DNA from: Pleurodeles waltl
Taxonomy: Eukaryota > Chordata > Amphibia > Caudata > Salamandridae
Reading direction: 5' to 3'
Assembly (NCBI RefSeq): GCF_031143425.1
Contig: NC_090444.1
Coordinates: 1,354,396,323-1,354,460,322, forward strand
Length of the DNA stretch: 64,000 nt
Positions 34,426 through 47,600 of this stretch are shown here, piece by piece. Both the position numbers and the translations under genes were made by a program. Below the pieces are notes generated by a model. That model did no database searches and was not told the origin of the DNA. It saw only the letters and a list, made by a program, of their open reading frames with translations. Position 1 is the first letter of the stretch, and every line of letters begins with the position of its first letter.

Positions 34426-35100
34426 ACTAGCAAAATCAGAGCCTCTGGCCCTGACACAGAATAAGAAATTTTCTAGCATTTGCATAAAGAATGTTTTTGT
34501 TCTATTAAGGACACGGAAGCGAGATATGTCCCACCCAATTGTATGTCTCATATTTTCATGCTTGATTTATACATTTGCACTTATCTCATATCTGATGTTT
34601 ATTCACTTGCTAATGTTGTATTGAGTGATTCCTTCTTTTCCCTCCCTGATGAGGTTATGTTGAAGTTTTGAAGGTTTTTTCTGGACCAGTGTTTACTGCT
34701 GGGTCTTATTTCTTCTCAAGGAATGAAGATAAGTGAACCTTAGTCTTCCTCCTGGCTGTATCTGGGATTTGTTTCTCTTAGTCCCAATCTTAGGATCTAT
34801 CCAGTCCACAGCCGTGATCTGATGTCTCCAGCATCTTGTATTTGATCACGTGCTGTGCTCCTGTTGGAGTTAGAGTTTGGTTTGCTGGTTTGATCCTGTC
34901 GAAACAGGGTTTTATGACTGTAACTGTTTTTTTTGGACTTACGCAAAATGGAGACTGAATGTCTCTTTTGGGATATATTGGGCTGAAGGCTCTATGATTA
35001 ATCATTTGATGTTAACATGTTCATGGGAAGTGTAGTGTTTTCAATCTTTGTTTTGATTGGCTGCTGAAAAATTAAAGCATAGAAAGAGAGGCATAATCCT
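34426..35100 (+). other. DIRS 3' tail, non-coding
   Basis: No gene is seen. The stretch is AT-rich and begins right after the recombinase stop. It probably contains the 3' terminal repeat of the DIRS element, whose limit I could not fix. Confidence 0.4.
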
Positions 35101-36420
35101 CCTTTCTATTTCTAATCTATGACCTCACCTCTTATGCCAGTGCTTTAAACACAGACAAAGGACCACGAGTGGCTGTCACTTGGATTTGCCATCTTGAAAT
35201 TGTGAGTGCCTCATTAATTCCAGTTTGAAATTAAGAGCAGTCCATGTCTTTTACCACAACGTTGAAATCAAACACAAGTGCTAGTAAGCATTGGTAAATT
35301 ATCATGCTGCAAATATAATTTTTCTATAACTACTGTTGATAGACACCTGCACAATGCCATTAATCACATACAAGCTTTATTACCAAATAAATCATATTTC
35401 ATAGTGAACATCACAGAGTAAAGGTTTTATATTACTTTACATGAAAATAAGTGGAATTGTTCATCTACCCTTTCCACATCTTTGGTCACCATGTATATAA
35501 ATATACTGCTTCCTCATGCCTGAACCTGCCACAATAATAGGTGGCATTTTCAGTACCTCATCTTGCTAGCAGGAACCCTGTCAAAGGATGGAACGTTTTC
35601 TCCTGTTGTGCATTTTGTAGACACAAAGCTCAGATCATGACCTGGACAATTGATTAGCCACAACTGAAAACTTTCAGATATAGCCACCATTACAGGAGAT
35701 GGGACACAGTCCCAACATCTTAAAACAAGATGAGGTAGAATGACCACATCCTGACCCTTAAGCTTAAACAGTGCATCCTATGGGAACCCCTCAGTTAACA
35801 TAATAAACACATTGATCTAAGCTCTAAGCTCATGAAACCTTATCTCTGGGTTAATAATGCTGAGGTGGGCAATGGGTCTTGCAAATTTAGGGCCAGCAAT
35901 GGGCTGCAAAATTTACACATTTTCTAAAATTTTGCAAACTCTAAATTGAGTATGCAAACTAAATAATTTTCTGACTGACACCTGAGTATCCTGCCAGGCT
36001 TAACACAATCTAAGACAAATTTATGAACTTAAAATTGTTTCGACTGATGTTGGCCCCCTCCAACAGTTTGCAAACTCTAAGCTGAGCTAGTGAACTAATA
36101 AGCACGTGGGTGGGTTTAGTGAGATGCTGAATCATCTGCAAATGTTTGTGAACTCTATCACACTAAGAAATTAATCGGCCTATGTCGGGTCCCCTGCCAA
36201 AGTTTGCAATTACTAAACTGAGTTTACAACATTTGGAGGAATTAAGAGTTCATAGAGTTAGTATGAAATCTGACAACTCCAGGTAAACCTGGACGATGTT
36301 TAAAATATGGTAAATACTTTATTTCCTTCTGAACTCCAACATTTGTTTCTAAAGATTGATTGGCAACTGACTGATACATGAGTCAGAGGACTTGACACAC
36401 CTAGCAACACAGGCCACTTC
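35101..36420. other. No gene seen; weak degenerate repeat
   Basis: AT-rich sequence without convincing coding. Between about 35920 and 36240 a motif (TTTGCAAACTCTAA then CTGAG) returns three times at a spacing of about 135-140 bases, an old and diverged tandem repeat. Confidence 0.4.
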
Positions 36421-36424
36421 CTTT

Positions 36425-36452
36425 GAAGTCTGACTTCAAGTCAGACTTCAGA
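36425..36452. repeat. 27-bp palindrome
   Basis: TGAAGTCTGACTT and AAGTCAGACTTCA face each other around one unpaired central base, a perfect hairpin-forming dyad. Confidence 0.75.
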
Positions 36453-36510
36453 GAAAGGCTGAAGTCAAATTTGGGGACTTTCAAGCACTTTAAAATGCAT
36501 TCTTTCTTTT

Positions 36511-37683
36511 TTAAGACTTTGCCATTATCTAGCTCGGCATGGATAGCACTGTGCTGATCCTATGCTTAAAAACTTTGCTAGATAAGCAAACATTTGAGGT
36601 GAGCAAATCTAGAGTGTCGCTGGTGTTGCAGGATGTTCCTTACTAAAGCTGCTCTCCACCTAAATTTGGGGACTTCCCAGAGTTCTCCTTTGTTTTTTGC
36701 ATAATTTATGTGTCACTCTAACCCTGAAAGGGCCTTGGTTTGACTTATACTGGGTGCTCCCTTGTGTCTGGACAAAGCTATAGCGCTCTGAAGAGCTCTA
36801 ATGAGAGCGAAACACGTGTCAGGGGTTGCTTTACTCATTCCAGGTTGGCTTGGATGGTATATTTGACCAGTCCAAAGCTGTAATACTGTGCCTGGAGTGG
36901 TAAATGGCTTTTGTCATTTTACAGCTTGGCGAGGATGACACTATGTCAATCCTATGCTTAAAGATTTTGCTGTACAAATGGCAAAAGACTTTATCACTGT
37001 CTAGCTTGGCGAGGATAGCACTGTGCTAATCCTATGCTTAAAAACTTTGCTAGATAAGCAGACTTTTGAGGTGAGCAAATTTAGAGTGTTGCTGGTGTTG
37101 CAGGGTGCTCCCTACTAGAGCCGCTCTCCACCTAAATTTGGGGACTTCCCAGAGTTCTCCTTTGTTTTTTGCATAATTTATGTATCACTCTAACCCTGAA
37201 AGGGCCTTGTTTTGACTTATACTGGGTGCTCCCTTGTGTCTGGACAAAGCTAAACCCCTCTGAAGAGCTCTAATGAGAGCGAAACAGGTGTCAGGGGCTG
37301 CTTTACTCATTCCAGATTGGCTTGGACGGCATTTGACCAGTCCAAAGCTGTAATACTGTGCCTGGTGTGGTAAATGGCTTTTGTCATTTTACAGCTCGGC
37401 GAGGATGACACTGTGTCAATCCTCTGCTTAAAGATTTTGCTGTACAAATGGCAAAAGACTTTGTCATTATCTAGCTCGGCATGGATAGCACTTTCCTGAT
37501 CCTATGCTTAAAAACTTTGCTAGATAAGCAGACATTTGAGGTGAGCAAATCTAGAGTGTCGCTGGTGTTGCAGGGTGCTCCCTACTAGAGCCGCTCTCCA
37601 CCTAAATTTGGGGACTTCCCAGAGTTCTCCTTTGTTTTTTGCATAATTTATGCGTCACTCTAACCCTGAAAGGGCCTTGTTTT
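36511..37683. repeat. 471-bp tandem repeat (about 2.5 copies)
   Basis: The motif GGATAGCAC returns at 36541, 37013 and 37483, a period of 472 then 470 bases, with long near-identical stretches between. Each unit also contains a diverged internal duplicate of its first ~48 bases (GCTTGGCGAGGATGACAC..., near 36925 and 37395). The third copy breaks off at 37683 where a TA repeat begins. No coding is seen. Confidence 0.9.
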
Positions 37684-37685
37684 AA

Positions 37686-37695
37686 GATATATATG

Positions 37696-37757
<62 letters not shown>
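37686..37757. repeat. (TA)n microsatellite
   Basis: An almost pure alternating TA tract of about 70 bases adjoins the truncated third unit of the 471-bp repeat. The minus-strand frame through it (Tyr-Ile repeats) is not a gene. Confidence 0.95.
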
Positions 37758-37760
<3 letters not shown>

Positions 37761-39660
37761 TTCTCTACAATAAGAAAGAAATGGTTGTTCCATAACAACA
37801 GTAGTCACTCCACTATTTTGAGTTACAGAAGTTAATTGCTGTATTCCACCAGGCATACCAGACACAGCTGAAAAAAAGGTTCCCTTATCTGCTTCTACAC
37901 TTGAAGAGGAAAACACGTCATATGCACAGGGAGACTGGAGAGCCAGAAAAAAACACCAGTTTATAAGAGAAACAAATAAGTGTAAGAAGAGTACGGTGCA
38001 ATTTTTGGCAAGACATCTAAAGACTCAATTAATGAAAAGGATTATCAGCCATCCCAGCATGAACAACAAAATATACATTGAGCAATAACTTAGCCAGAAC
38101 AAGGAAACATCACAAAATGTTCCTTGACATGTGCTGCAGAAAGTAGGAGAGGGGAACTGTACCCAACCCAGTGTCCTGAATAGGCTGTGTCCTGTCCACA
38201 CACAAAGGGCTTACCGACCCTGTATTGCCATTCCAACCAGCTCCGAGACAGTGCAGGGCAGGCAGGGATCCCACTGCACTTCAAAGCCACTGTCTAGAAT
38301 TTTCTCCCACATTCCAGAGTCAGGGCACCAGGGTATAAACATTGGACCTCAAATACCATTACTTCAGTACACTTCTGGGCCTGTGGATACTCTGCCAGGA
38401 ACGACTACTGTGCTGCTGAATGACTGCCACTCTGCTTGACTGCTAATCTGCTGGACTCCTGCTTTGCTGTGCTGGCCTGCTACTCCTTTTCCTGGGAATG
38501 ATAAGGACTGGACCTGTAACTCTCCAACCCAGAACCCACAGTGACTCCAAAGACTAGCTGGCTGGCCTCCTGGTCTAAAGTCTTGGGGACACAAAATACT
38601 TTCAACCACCCTGTGTCTACAACTGACTGCCATCTGTGAGTCTACCCTGCCAATTAGTAGCACCACAGTCCTGGACACTTGGATGTGGGCTTAAAGTGCT
38701 CACCAGCAGAACCAACGCTTGTTCTCTTTGCAGCATCCTCAAGCTCAACTGATGCATCTCCTCGGCTGAGAGGCGCATCCTCGAGCAGAACCAAAACATT
38801 GCCACTGCTGCTTGGATTGGACCTGGCGCAGAAAGCCTGAATCATCCTTGCAGTACTCAGAGCCGATGCATCACCAAAGGCACGATGCATCTCCAGCCCA
38901 GGTCCCCACATCCCTCGACGACGGCAGCATGATGACAATGCCAGCCTTCGCATCACAGCTCTTCGGAACTGATGCATCACCTCAGCTGTGTGCCGCATCC
39001 CCGACTCCTGGACTTTTCACTATTTTACTGTTTTAACTGTTGCACAAACAAGCCAAGCTACCAGACGGTGAGCACAGTTTAATTGGTGGCTTGCCTGCGC
39101 CTACCCTTACAAGGACTGTGGTTGCTGCTTGACCATGTCTCACACTCCAGTCAACCAACAACCCAATGTCTCATATGTGGGTTTCCAAAATGGAACAAGC
39201 AGACCTGTACTACTAGTGCATGTCACACTATCAATTCTAGTGCACACACACACACATGGACAAAGCACAGGATGTCAGTGTTCAGGATTCCAGGTGTATT
39301 GTGAGCAGCGCAACTTAGGATGAATGGTCTTGCAAGCGTGCGTTTTTGGCTTACAGGTGAAAACACCTGTCACTATAATTTACCAAACATAGTAAGCTGC
39401 CACCACATCGCTTTACACAAGAAACCGGAGACAGAGATGGCAATCCTCTATCACTATCAGGGTGCAGTTGGTGTACCCTTCCCAGTTCAGAATGTACCAC
39501 TGTCAAAGACTGGACTAGGTCAATGTGTAAATATGGGATTAGTATGTTGAATGACCAAAAATCAAAAACAAGGATTACAGGTACATTCAATGAGCACATG
39601 CAGGGCAGGAGACACAACTATACATGATGCAGGGGACACTCCCATCTCAATAGACACCTC
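37758..39660. other. No gene seen; possible 3' LTR of element 3
   Basis: No coherent coding. The octamer GATGCATC recurs with variants between 38740 and 39000. On the minus strand a purine-rich stretch (GGGAGAGGAGAGG) at about 39660 is followed by TGTCTATTGAGATG. This would suit a polypurine tract and LTR start for element 3, but I could not find a matching 5' LTR. Confidence 0.3.
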
Positions 39661-39689
39661 TCCTCTCCCAGATCTGACTACCACTGTTG

Positions 39690-40235
39690 GACAAGGGCAG
39701 CTGTCAAATCAGCAAAAACCTTCACAAAAGTCCTTCTGCATTCCCCTGGATAAATCGAACCTTGAGCTGAACTGAGATGTCTAGGCCCTGTAACAAAATC
39801 GACATTCTCAGCAACTTTTGATTTTCACAATTAAGTGCCATCAATCATTTGAGTGGTTTGTGATTTGTTTTTACCACAAATGTAGCACCAAACAAATATG
39901 GATGGAATCTTTGCAAAGCCCACACTATGGCAAAACTCTTTTCAATGGCTGCCCAGTCCTGCTCTCTGGGTATCAACCTCTGTCCACTCTCTTTGTCATC
40001 TATTTCAGCCAGTACTGCTCTGGCACACAGGATATCCATCTGTATCATAAAGGGTTGCCTGTGGTCAGGTGCTTTAAGTACAGGTGAAACAAATGCCTTC
40101 TGACATTCCTCAATCCAGATCATCGTTTTAAACTGCTTCTCAGACGTCAATGCAATTTATAGTCCCAATATGGTCCCACAGTTAGAGTTTCTGTAGTAGT
40201 CTCTGAGTCCTACTCACTTCTTTCGGGGTAGTGGG
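39690..40235 (-). pseudogene. RNase H piece of element 3
   Basis: Minus strand. It contains a tether trace near 40200, IWIEECQKAFVSPVLKAPDH, QMDILCARAVLAEID, REQDWAAIEKSFAIVWAL and VVKTNHKPLK. Together these match the RNase H of element 2 across its whole length. Beyond 39845 the match continues through QKLLRMSILLQGL. The first catalytic segment is degraded and several stops are present. Confidence 0.75.
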
Positions 40236-43076
40236 TGTAGGCGGTTGGCCTGGTTTGTAGTGGGTACCTATGGTACTTACACCTTATACCAGATCCAGTT
40301 ATCCCTTATTAGTGAAATGCAGGCAGTGTCAAGAAGCCAGGCTCTTTACGTGTAGCTGCGGATGAGCAGCCAAGGCTTATCTAGGAGACATGCAAAGTTT
40401 ATACAATACCACTGTAGTCACACAGTACTCACACACATGAAAGACAATACTCAGTGTTACAAAAATAAAGGTACTTTATTTTAGTGACACAAATGCCAAA
40501 AATACCCTAGAGACCATTCTTCCTTAGGAGGTAATACACAAATTATATACACTACTGTGCAGAAATATCTCTAAAAACAGTTAGAAAACAGTGCAAATAG
40601 TGAAAACCACAATAGATAGAAATGGGTTCAGGGGGGACACAAACCATATACTAAGAACGTGGAATGCGAATGTCGGTTTCCCACCTAGGCAAGTGTAGTG
40701 TATATAGGGGCGCTGGGAGCATTAGAAAACACCAAAGGTAAGTAATAGAACCCACCCAAGAGCCCAGGAAAGCAGGAGTAAATCACAGTAACCTTCCTAG
40801 AACACACAAGAACATGAGAAAGAAAATAATGCAAGAACTAGAAGAGCCTGCAAGACACCAATGATCGATTACTGGACCTGAAGACCTGTGGAAGAAGGGG
40901 ACCAAGTCCAAGAGCACTGAAAAGCCCAGGGAGAACAGGAGCCCCTGCGAACCCGGATGAAGGGGCAACATAAGAACCACCGGTGAAGAACAGTCAGTGC
41001 TACACTTAAGAAGATGGATGCGGGTTTCTGGTTGGTGCATTTGATGTCCCACGCCAGATGGATGATTGCAGTCTGGTTTGTAATGCTGGATTCCGCCAAT
41101 AAGCCTTGGCACACGCAAAGCTTGCAATTAGCAGAAAATGGCGCTGCCCAGGACCAGGAGGGACCTGGTGGACTCTACCAAGGAGGGGGAGTGATAGGGG
41201 GCTCTCAACAACTCAGAGAGCCCTCAGAAGACCAGGTAACGGGCACTGGAGTCCTACAGCACGGAGACAAAGAAGGTGCATAAGGAGGTCCATGCAACAC
41301 TACAACAAAGAGTACCATGCCACCGGAGAACCACGCAGGAAGCTGTGCATCGCAGAAAGGAGTGCTGGGGGACAGAGCTGCACAGTGCATGAAGCATTGG
41401 CAACTACAAAACACGCAGAGCACTGGGGTACTGTCTTGCGTGGTGAGGCAACCTCCACCAAAGTTGAACAGTTGGATGTCAGGACCGTCGGGACCACTTC
41501 AGTCCATGAAGCCCGTGATGCCTGATCCATGCAGCTCATCAGGAGAGGGGTCCCACACAACCAGTCCTCGTTGCAGAGGTGCCTGCTGAAATAGGGGAGT
41601 GACTTATTCATGCCAAGGGAGATTACTTCATTCTTCTGGTGCAGGCTGAAGAGAGGCTGTCCTCTGAGGATGCAGGACCGGGAAACAGTTGCAGTTGCTG
41701 TTGCTGGGAGGAGCTGAAGATACAATGTTGCAGAAGTCATCTTTGCTTCTTTGTTGCGGTTGTAGAGTTCCTGGATGGTCCAGATGCAGTTTCTTTTGTA
41801 AGAAGGTGAAGTAAAGGATGCAGAGGATTCCTGCTGGAGTCTTGCAATCTGAATCTGAAGAACCACCCAAGAGAGAGACCCTAAATAGCCCTGAAAGAGG
41901 GATTAGTCAGCTAAACAGGGTAAGCACCTATTAGGGGAGGGCTCTGATGTCACCTGCTGGCACTGGCCACTCAGATGCTCCCAGAGTGCCCTGACAACTT
42001 GGAATCCAAGATGACAAAACCCAGGGACCCTCTGGAGGAGCTCTGAGCACCACCCTGGAGGTGGTGATGGACAGGGGAGTAGTCACACCCCTTTCCTTTG
42101 TCCAGTTTCACACCAGAGCAGGGACTGGGGGTCCCTGAACCGGTATAGACTGGATTATGCAAGGAGGGCACCATCTGTGTCCTTCAAAGCATTTCTAGAG
42201 GCTACCCCTCCCAAGCCTGTAACACCCATTTCCAAAGGGAGAGGGTGTAACACCACTCTCCCAAAGGAAATCCTTTGTTCTGCCTTCCTGGGCTTGAGCT
42301 GTTCAAGCAACAGGAGGGCAGAAACCTGTCTGAGAGGTGGCAGCAGCTGGGGCTGCCTGGAAAATTTCAGAAGGCTGTAATGGCAATATTGGGGGTCCTC
42401 TGAGGAGCCCACAGAGTACATGGGATCATACAACCAATGCTTGCAAAAGCATTGGGGTATGATTCCAACATGTTTGATACCAAACATGCCCATATTCGGA
42501 GTTACCATTATGAAGCTAGACATAGATAGTGACTGTTGTCCAGTACACGTGTAAAATGGCATCCCTGCACTCACAACATCTGGGAATATGGCACTGGAGG
42601 TCGTGGGGGCACCTCTGCTAGTGCAGGGGTGCCCTCACACACAGGCACTCTGCACCCTGCCTTCAGGGCTGGAGGGCCTGCTGTAGGGGTGACTTATTAG
42701 TGACCTGCTGTTGCAGTGTAAATGGCAGTGAAAGGGTGCATGCATCTTTTCACGCAGGCTGCAATGGCAGTTTCTGCAGAAGCCTTTGCATGGGCTCCCT
42801 ACGGGTAGCAAAAGAAATGCTGCAGCCAATAGGGATACCCTGGAACCCTAATGCCCTGTGTACCTAGGTACCACACATTAGGGATGTATAAGGGGACACC
42901 AGTATGCCAATTTTGGGTGAAATATTAGGTTACCAGTATGCAGTGACACAATTTAGAGGACAGAGAGCATAATCACCGGGGACCTTGTTAGCAGGATCCC
43001 AGTGAACACAGTCAAGTACACTGACATCAGGCAGAAAATGGGGGTAACCATGGGAGAGGGAGGGTACTTTCCTACA
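40236..43076 (-). repeat. Solo LTR (2841 bp) inside element 3 pol
   Basis: On the plus strand it starts TGTAGGCGG and ends TTTCCTACA, flanked by a perfect 5-bp duplication GTGGG (40231-40235 and 43077-43081). In its own sense it begins TGTAGGAAAG and has an AATAAA near 40480. It is clearly related to the LTR at 52320-54264. No internal element sequence is present, so it is the product of recombination between two LTRs. The 188-codon frame at 41300-41866 and others inside are not convincing genes. Confidence 0.9.
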
Positions 43077-43081
43077 GTGGG

Positions 43082-43720
43082 CCATTCTCACTTTAACAGA
43101 CTATTTTTGCACCCAACAGGTGCATCTTCCCATTTCCCACCTGATCCACAAAACAGACTACAGTGGACTGCCCTTCATGGCACTTGGGTGCCTGAATAGT
43201 CAGTTTCATCCTCTGTTTCCTGTCCAGCACCTGTTCAAGGTGCCTAAGGTGGTCGCCTCATGAATTATTGAGGACAGCAATGTCATCTAGTTAGGCCACA
43301 TAGAACTCCTCCAACCACTGCAAGAACATTGTACACCAGGCAGTAAAAGCGGTAGGAGTCTTCTTCAACCAGAATGGCATTATCATAAACTGAAAAAATC
43401 CCTTTGCTGTGGAAAATTCAATCTTCTTCTTGGCACTTAGTGCTAACGCAATCTGCCAGTAATTGCTAGTCAGGTCAAGGATGCGCAAGTACTTTGCAGC
43501 ACCCAACCAGTTCACAAATTTATCAGCTTTAGCGAATTGGTTTTGCATCCACTTTAAAGACTTCAGTGAGACTGTAGGAGTCCACACAGAACTAAGAATC
43601 CAAACAATTGGCCACCATTGCCTTGATTCACTCTTAGACTCAGTCAGACATATACTACATCTTGCTTTTGAAAGAATGAACATCTCCTGTATTTATTTAC
43701 TGGACAAAGGCAGGTGTTAA
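43082..43720 (-). pseudogene. Reverse transcriptase piece of element 3
   Basis: Minus strand. The frame 43683-43291 contains FVNWLGAAKYLRILDLTSNY, WQIALALSAKKKIEFSTAKG and FFQFMIMPFWLKKTPTAF. A DDIAVL trace follows after a stop. Downstream residues (QAPKCHEGQ..., VGNGKMHLLGAKI) run to the left edge of the solo LTR. It aligns along its length with the RT of element 2. Confidence 0.78.
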
Positions 43721-43749
43721 CTTTGAAGTCAGTAAGAAGAGGTAGGCAA

Positions 43750-44600
43750 ACTTTCCCAACCCCTACTTACACTCTCTCTGCTAATGAGCATTAATTAAGG
43801 TGCTAGGCATACCCCTTCCACGGTTCCATCCTCCCTGGCACTTTGCAACTAGTCAGAAAGAGGTACACTGTCTTCTCTGACATCCTCTGACACAGCCATA
43901 ATGCTTACTGTGTAATCTCTCCAGAGCCAAGCTTTAGCTGGTTCACACAGAAATCCTGCCTGGGTTCCCCTATGACATCTGGTTCCACCACGCGGTTCAC
44001 ATCAGATATCGTCTGCACTACCTTTTAGGGCCTGCACTATTTATCTCCTAAAGGTCTAGGACAAATGGGCTGCACCACTAGCACCTGCTGACCTTCCTTG
44101 TAGGAACTGCTTTCTGGTCATGACATTCCTCTATCAGCACTGGCTAGCCTACATTTGTTGCTTTGTCTGACCCATGTTTTGCACCATTAAGTTCCTGATG
44201 CCAGTCACATCACCAATCACCTCATTCTGCATTGATTCCTAAGTTCCTTCTCATCTTTCTCCGATTGAAGCGAGTGGTCCCAGTACTGAGAGTCAAAACA
44301 GATGATGGAAGGGGCTATAAGCCAACTCTCTTCTGTTGAATCTCATATTAGGCAAATAAAAGACGTGGCAGGAGAAGTTACCCCTTCCCCTTGAGTTTCT
44401 GTGGAAGAGTTCCCACCAATCATGCTCTTTAAAATTTTATTGAACCGCTTCATGAATCCTTTGATTTGTGAAATGTACGCCATGGAGAAGTGGTAAGTTA
44501 CACCAACTGGCTCCGACATCCCTCTCATGTACGAGGAGATGATGATGGTTCCTTTTGCAATGGGTTCTGCCCTAGTACTCCGCCTAGAATTTTTGCTTGT
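43750..44600 (-). pseudogene. Integrase catalytic end and C-terminus of element 3
   Basis: Minus strand. The frame 44528-44343 carries VGVTYHFSMAYISQIKGFMK followed by RFNKILKSMIG, the region around the third catalytic residue. The codon at 44448-44450 is AAG (Lys), where Glu is expected. Further traces (RNLMVQNMGQTKQQ) match the C-terminal part of the element 2 integrase. The first part of the catalytic core is cut away by the block at 44600-47725. Confidence 0.65.
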
Positions 44601-47600
44601 TTGATCACCCAGTTTTTGGACTTTATACTGTGGGTGAGCCTCACTACCAGTGTCTCACTCACTGTAATCACACGGTAAACGGACTGCATGTGTTTACTGC
44701 CAGTGTCTGCCTTTTAAGATAAGGCCGCTGAAACGCAGCAAGGGTAAGGGGCACTTGACTGGTTACACATGAACACAGGTGTACACGTGTGCACACTGAT
44801 GTGGATTGCACGTGGGAGACTAATGTCATGCGCAGCCCAGTAACATCGCAGAGGTAGCTTGGCTCAGTGGGAACTCTGCAGGTATAAGTATACATCTGGG
44901 ATAGGCCTCATGAGGGCAGTGTACACTAGTAGGGAAAGTCAGTGTGCTTTACTATTTCAACTATAGTGACAGTCCATTATGCACATAGGGAGAGAACTAC
45001 CTTAGAGTGCAGTTTTCATTCTTGTTGGCTTAGAGAGACCATTGACATCCTGAATTAGAGTGTAACTTGTGTGAGAAAAATCAAATGTGCCACTTCCAAA
45101 ATGATAACTGTACATCTTGTGGGTCATTTAGAATTTTCATATTTTCTGGGCTCAGCTCTGGATCAGAGTCTAGGCCTGTTGTCTCCCTGCTTTGTCCAGT
45201 AATTACAGTTTCTCCAGCAGCAACAAAGGCCGCACCCACACAAAAGGAGCAATTAGCACTATTTTTCCGTGCTCCTGACGAGGACAAGCAATGGGATGGA
45301 ATGCACTGTATCAGTCACCAAGCTTTCACACTGCACCAGGAATGGGCTTGCCCAAGCCCCCTGAACAAAGGAGAGTGCAGAGACAACTAGAGCCAAACCA
45401 CGGGGCTGCCTTTGAAATTCTAGTGTACAGGCCCCTGGCAGGGATGTTAGCGAGGGTGGAGTGGAGACCCCAGGAGCTGATGTGACCAGTGGCTCCTTGA
45501 TGCCATTTTGGTTTGCCCCAACAAGCTGCGCAAGAGGGCTGGAACAGGGGTGGAAAGGTGATGTGGCACCCCAGTATTGGTTAGGGGTGCCTGTCTTCTG
45601 GAACCTTCCTCTCCCCTTTATAAACTTTTTCACAAGGGGAAGGCTCTCTCTTACCTGCGATCTTTTTACCTGCTTTGTTGCTGGATCCTGGGACTGGCAT
45701 GGAAAACAGGAAGAAGGAACCACCTGATCCCCACTCAGGACTCAGGACTCTTTCCAATTGACCCTAGGACAAGTGGGTCTCCCCAAGGTCCAGTGAGACT
45801 GGTCCCTGTACTCCCCCTGAGGACCAGTTGGGGAAAGCGCTGGTCTTTCCTGCAACCACTAACAAAGCTCAAAGGAGAACTGGTGCAGGGAGCCAGGAGG
45901 ACCAGCTTCACGGAGGACTGCACCGCTTTGGTGACAATGATAGAGCTTGCCACCAGGAGTAAACTGACCCAAGGATCATCCAAAGCAGCCCAACAGGACT
46001 CTGCTTATGGCATTTTAAAGCTTGGCAACCTTTGACCTAATTTTCCTCTCTTTCTGAGCGAGTGGGGCTCTGCTGCCATTCATCGATTTCCCCTGGGGTG
46101 GGCCAGGGCCCGGTGCAAGAAGGTTCTTTCCTTATGTTGAGGAAAGGGCATGAGTGGGGCTCCCTCCCGGTGTTTGTTTGTTGCCTGGGGACCCATTTCC
46201 CAAGCAGACTCCTGCTGGAGGGGGCCGGGACTCCACCCCGATCCCTGAGTACTCCTCACTATGGAGAAGCACTGTTGCGCTTTCCCAAACATCCCCAGGA
46301 TGGGGGAGCATGACCTGGAAAGGGCCCAGGACCCCATCCCTGGGACCTGTTGCATTTACTGAGGACGGGGGTGCCATCAACACCCCCCAAGTGATTTGTA
46401 CTCCTGCTCCCTGTGCCTGTGTCTGGGGAAGCAGGTGGAGGCTGCCATCAAACACATCTGACCCAATGAAAAAACTCAACAATAGGACTGCCAGCACCTG
46501 CAGCACCATGAGGTTATGCTGCCAGTGCCGGGAGCTGGCAAGGGCAGCCGGGGGTGGCCAAGTGGGACTGGGCATCCTCACCAAACACTGGGAAAATGAG
46601 GCGTGAGGCCACATTTGAAAGCAAAATAAAGGAAAACCTCAGTGGGGCTCTCCCCGGCACAGCGTGAGAGCCGCTGTCATAATATTCACTGCACTCTGGA
46701 AACTCACCCCGTATTGCTTTGTGGGGCATTCCTTTTTAAATGCATTTTGTCCCATATCTTCACCTGTGGTGACCCCCAGGGAGGTGGGACTACCACCAAA
46801 TTACTTGGCACGGAGAGCGCTTGCTCCTTGGATCCTCTTTTGGGTTCTCATCCTAAGATGGGGAAACCCCAAAATCATCCTCTTCCCTGGTTTTACTAGC
46901 ATTTTCAAGCTCTCCCATGACTGGAGCTTTTGATTTACTGCTAGGATTAGCTTGTTCTCTAGGGGCCTTGCGTATGATAACATTTTAAAAGGTTTAGAGT
47001 GTCTGAAAATGTGTGTTGCACTATGCCCTCAAAGGGCAGGTTATATGGTTACACTGTAACATTTCATGGAGTTATGCCCTCTAGGGGCTGAATGTACGGT
47101 TACACTATAATGTTTTTACCCATATTATTTTCATGTGGTTACGCCCCATGGACTGATTATATATGGTTACATCCCATTGCTTTTTCAATATGCTAGTTTT
47201 ATTGGGGTGTGCTCTAGGGGCTGTTCTGACCATTATAGTCTACTGCCAAGTGTATGAAAGAACACGCAAACACAAAGTTTATTTATGATAAATGTTTTTT
47301 TACTGGCCTTTAATGATGATTTCATATATTTTATTGATCCATCATTATCCCATTTATGACATTGGTTCATGCCAAAGTATTATCCTTTTTACACCCTTAC
47401 TGTTTGAGCACAGTTGATATGTTTAGTTGACCCCTCTAGGGGGTCACCAGTAGTTGCACAATGTCAGCTATGGTATGTTCCACCAGCCAATTATATTTGT
47501 ACATTACTGCGTAGTTTTTATTAATGTGTGCATAATAAATGTTCTTCTCCTTTTCTAAAGAAAAAGTACTGACGGGACAATCATTTATTGTGTGTTATTA

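Larger units (their letters stand above)
8890..34700 (+). mobile_element. DIRS-type retrotransposon, split by element 2
   Basis: Gag (8890-10300), RT-RNase H (10300-11740) and tyrosine recombinase (from 11773) lie in the standard DIRS order on one strand. The recombinase stops at 12377, where LTR element 2 begins, and resumes at 34057 after the duplicated target GTTTC. The reading frame continues across the two halves. The host element is therefore older than element 2. Terminal inverted repeats and the internal complementary region of DIRS elements were not identified, so both ends are approximate. The element is badly decayed throughout. Confidence 0.8.

Noticed and set aside
36780..36840. 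Motif GAGAGCGAAACACGTGTCAGG as a possible conserved functional RNA or SINE core
   Set aside because: It recurs only with the 471-bp tandem unit here. I could not tie it to a known core without a database search.
37602..37916. Minus-strand frame with a long Tyr-Ile repeat
   Set aside because: It simply translates the (TA)n tract.
41300..41866. 188-codon frame in the solo LTR
   Set aside because: In sense with the LTR but without motifs, and I see no matching intact frame in the related LTR at 52320-54264.
45259..46614. Several 80-160 codon frames on both strands as a possible host gene
   Set aside because: Overlapping on both strands, no domains, no splice logic, and located in an apparent insertion inside an old retroelement.
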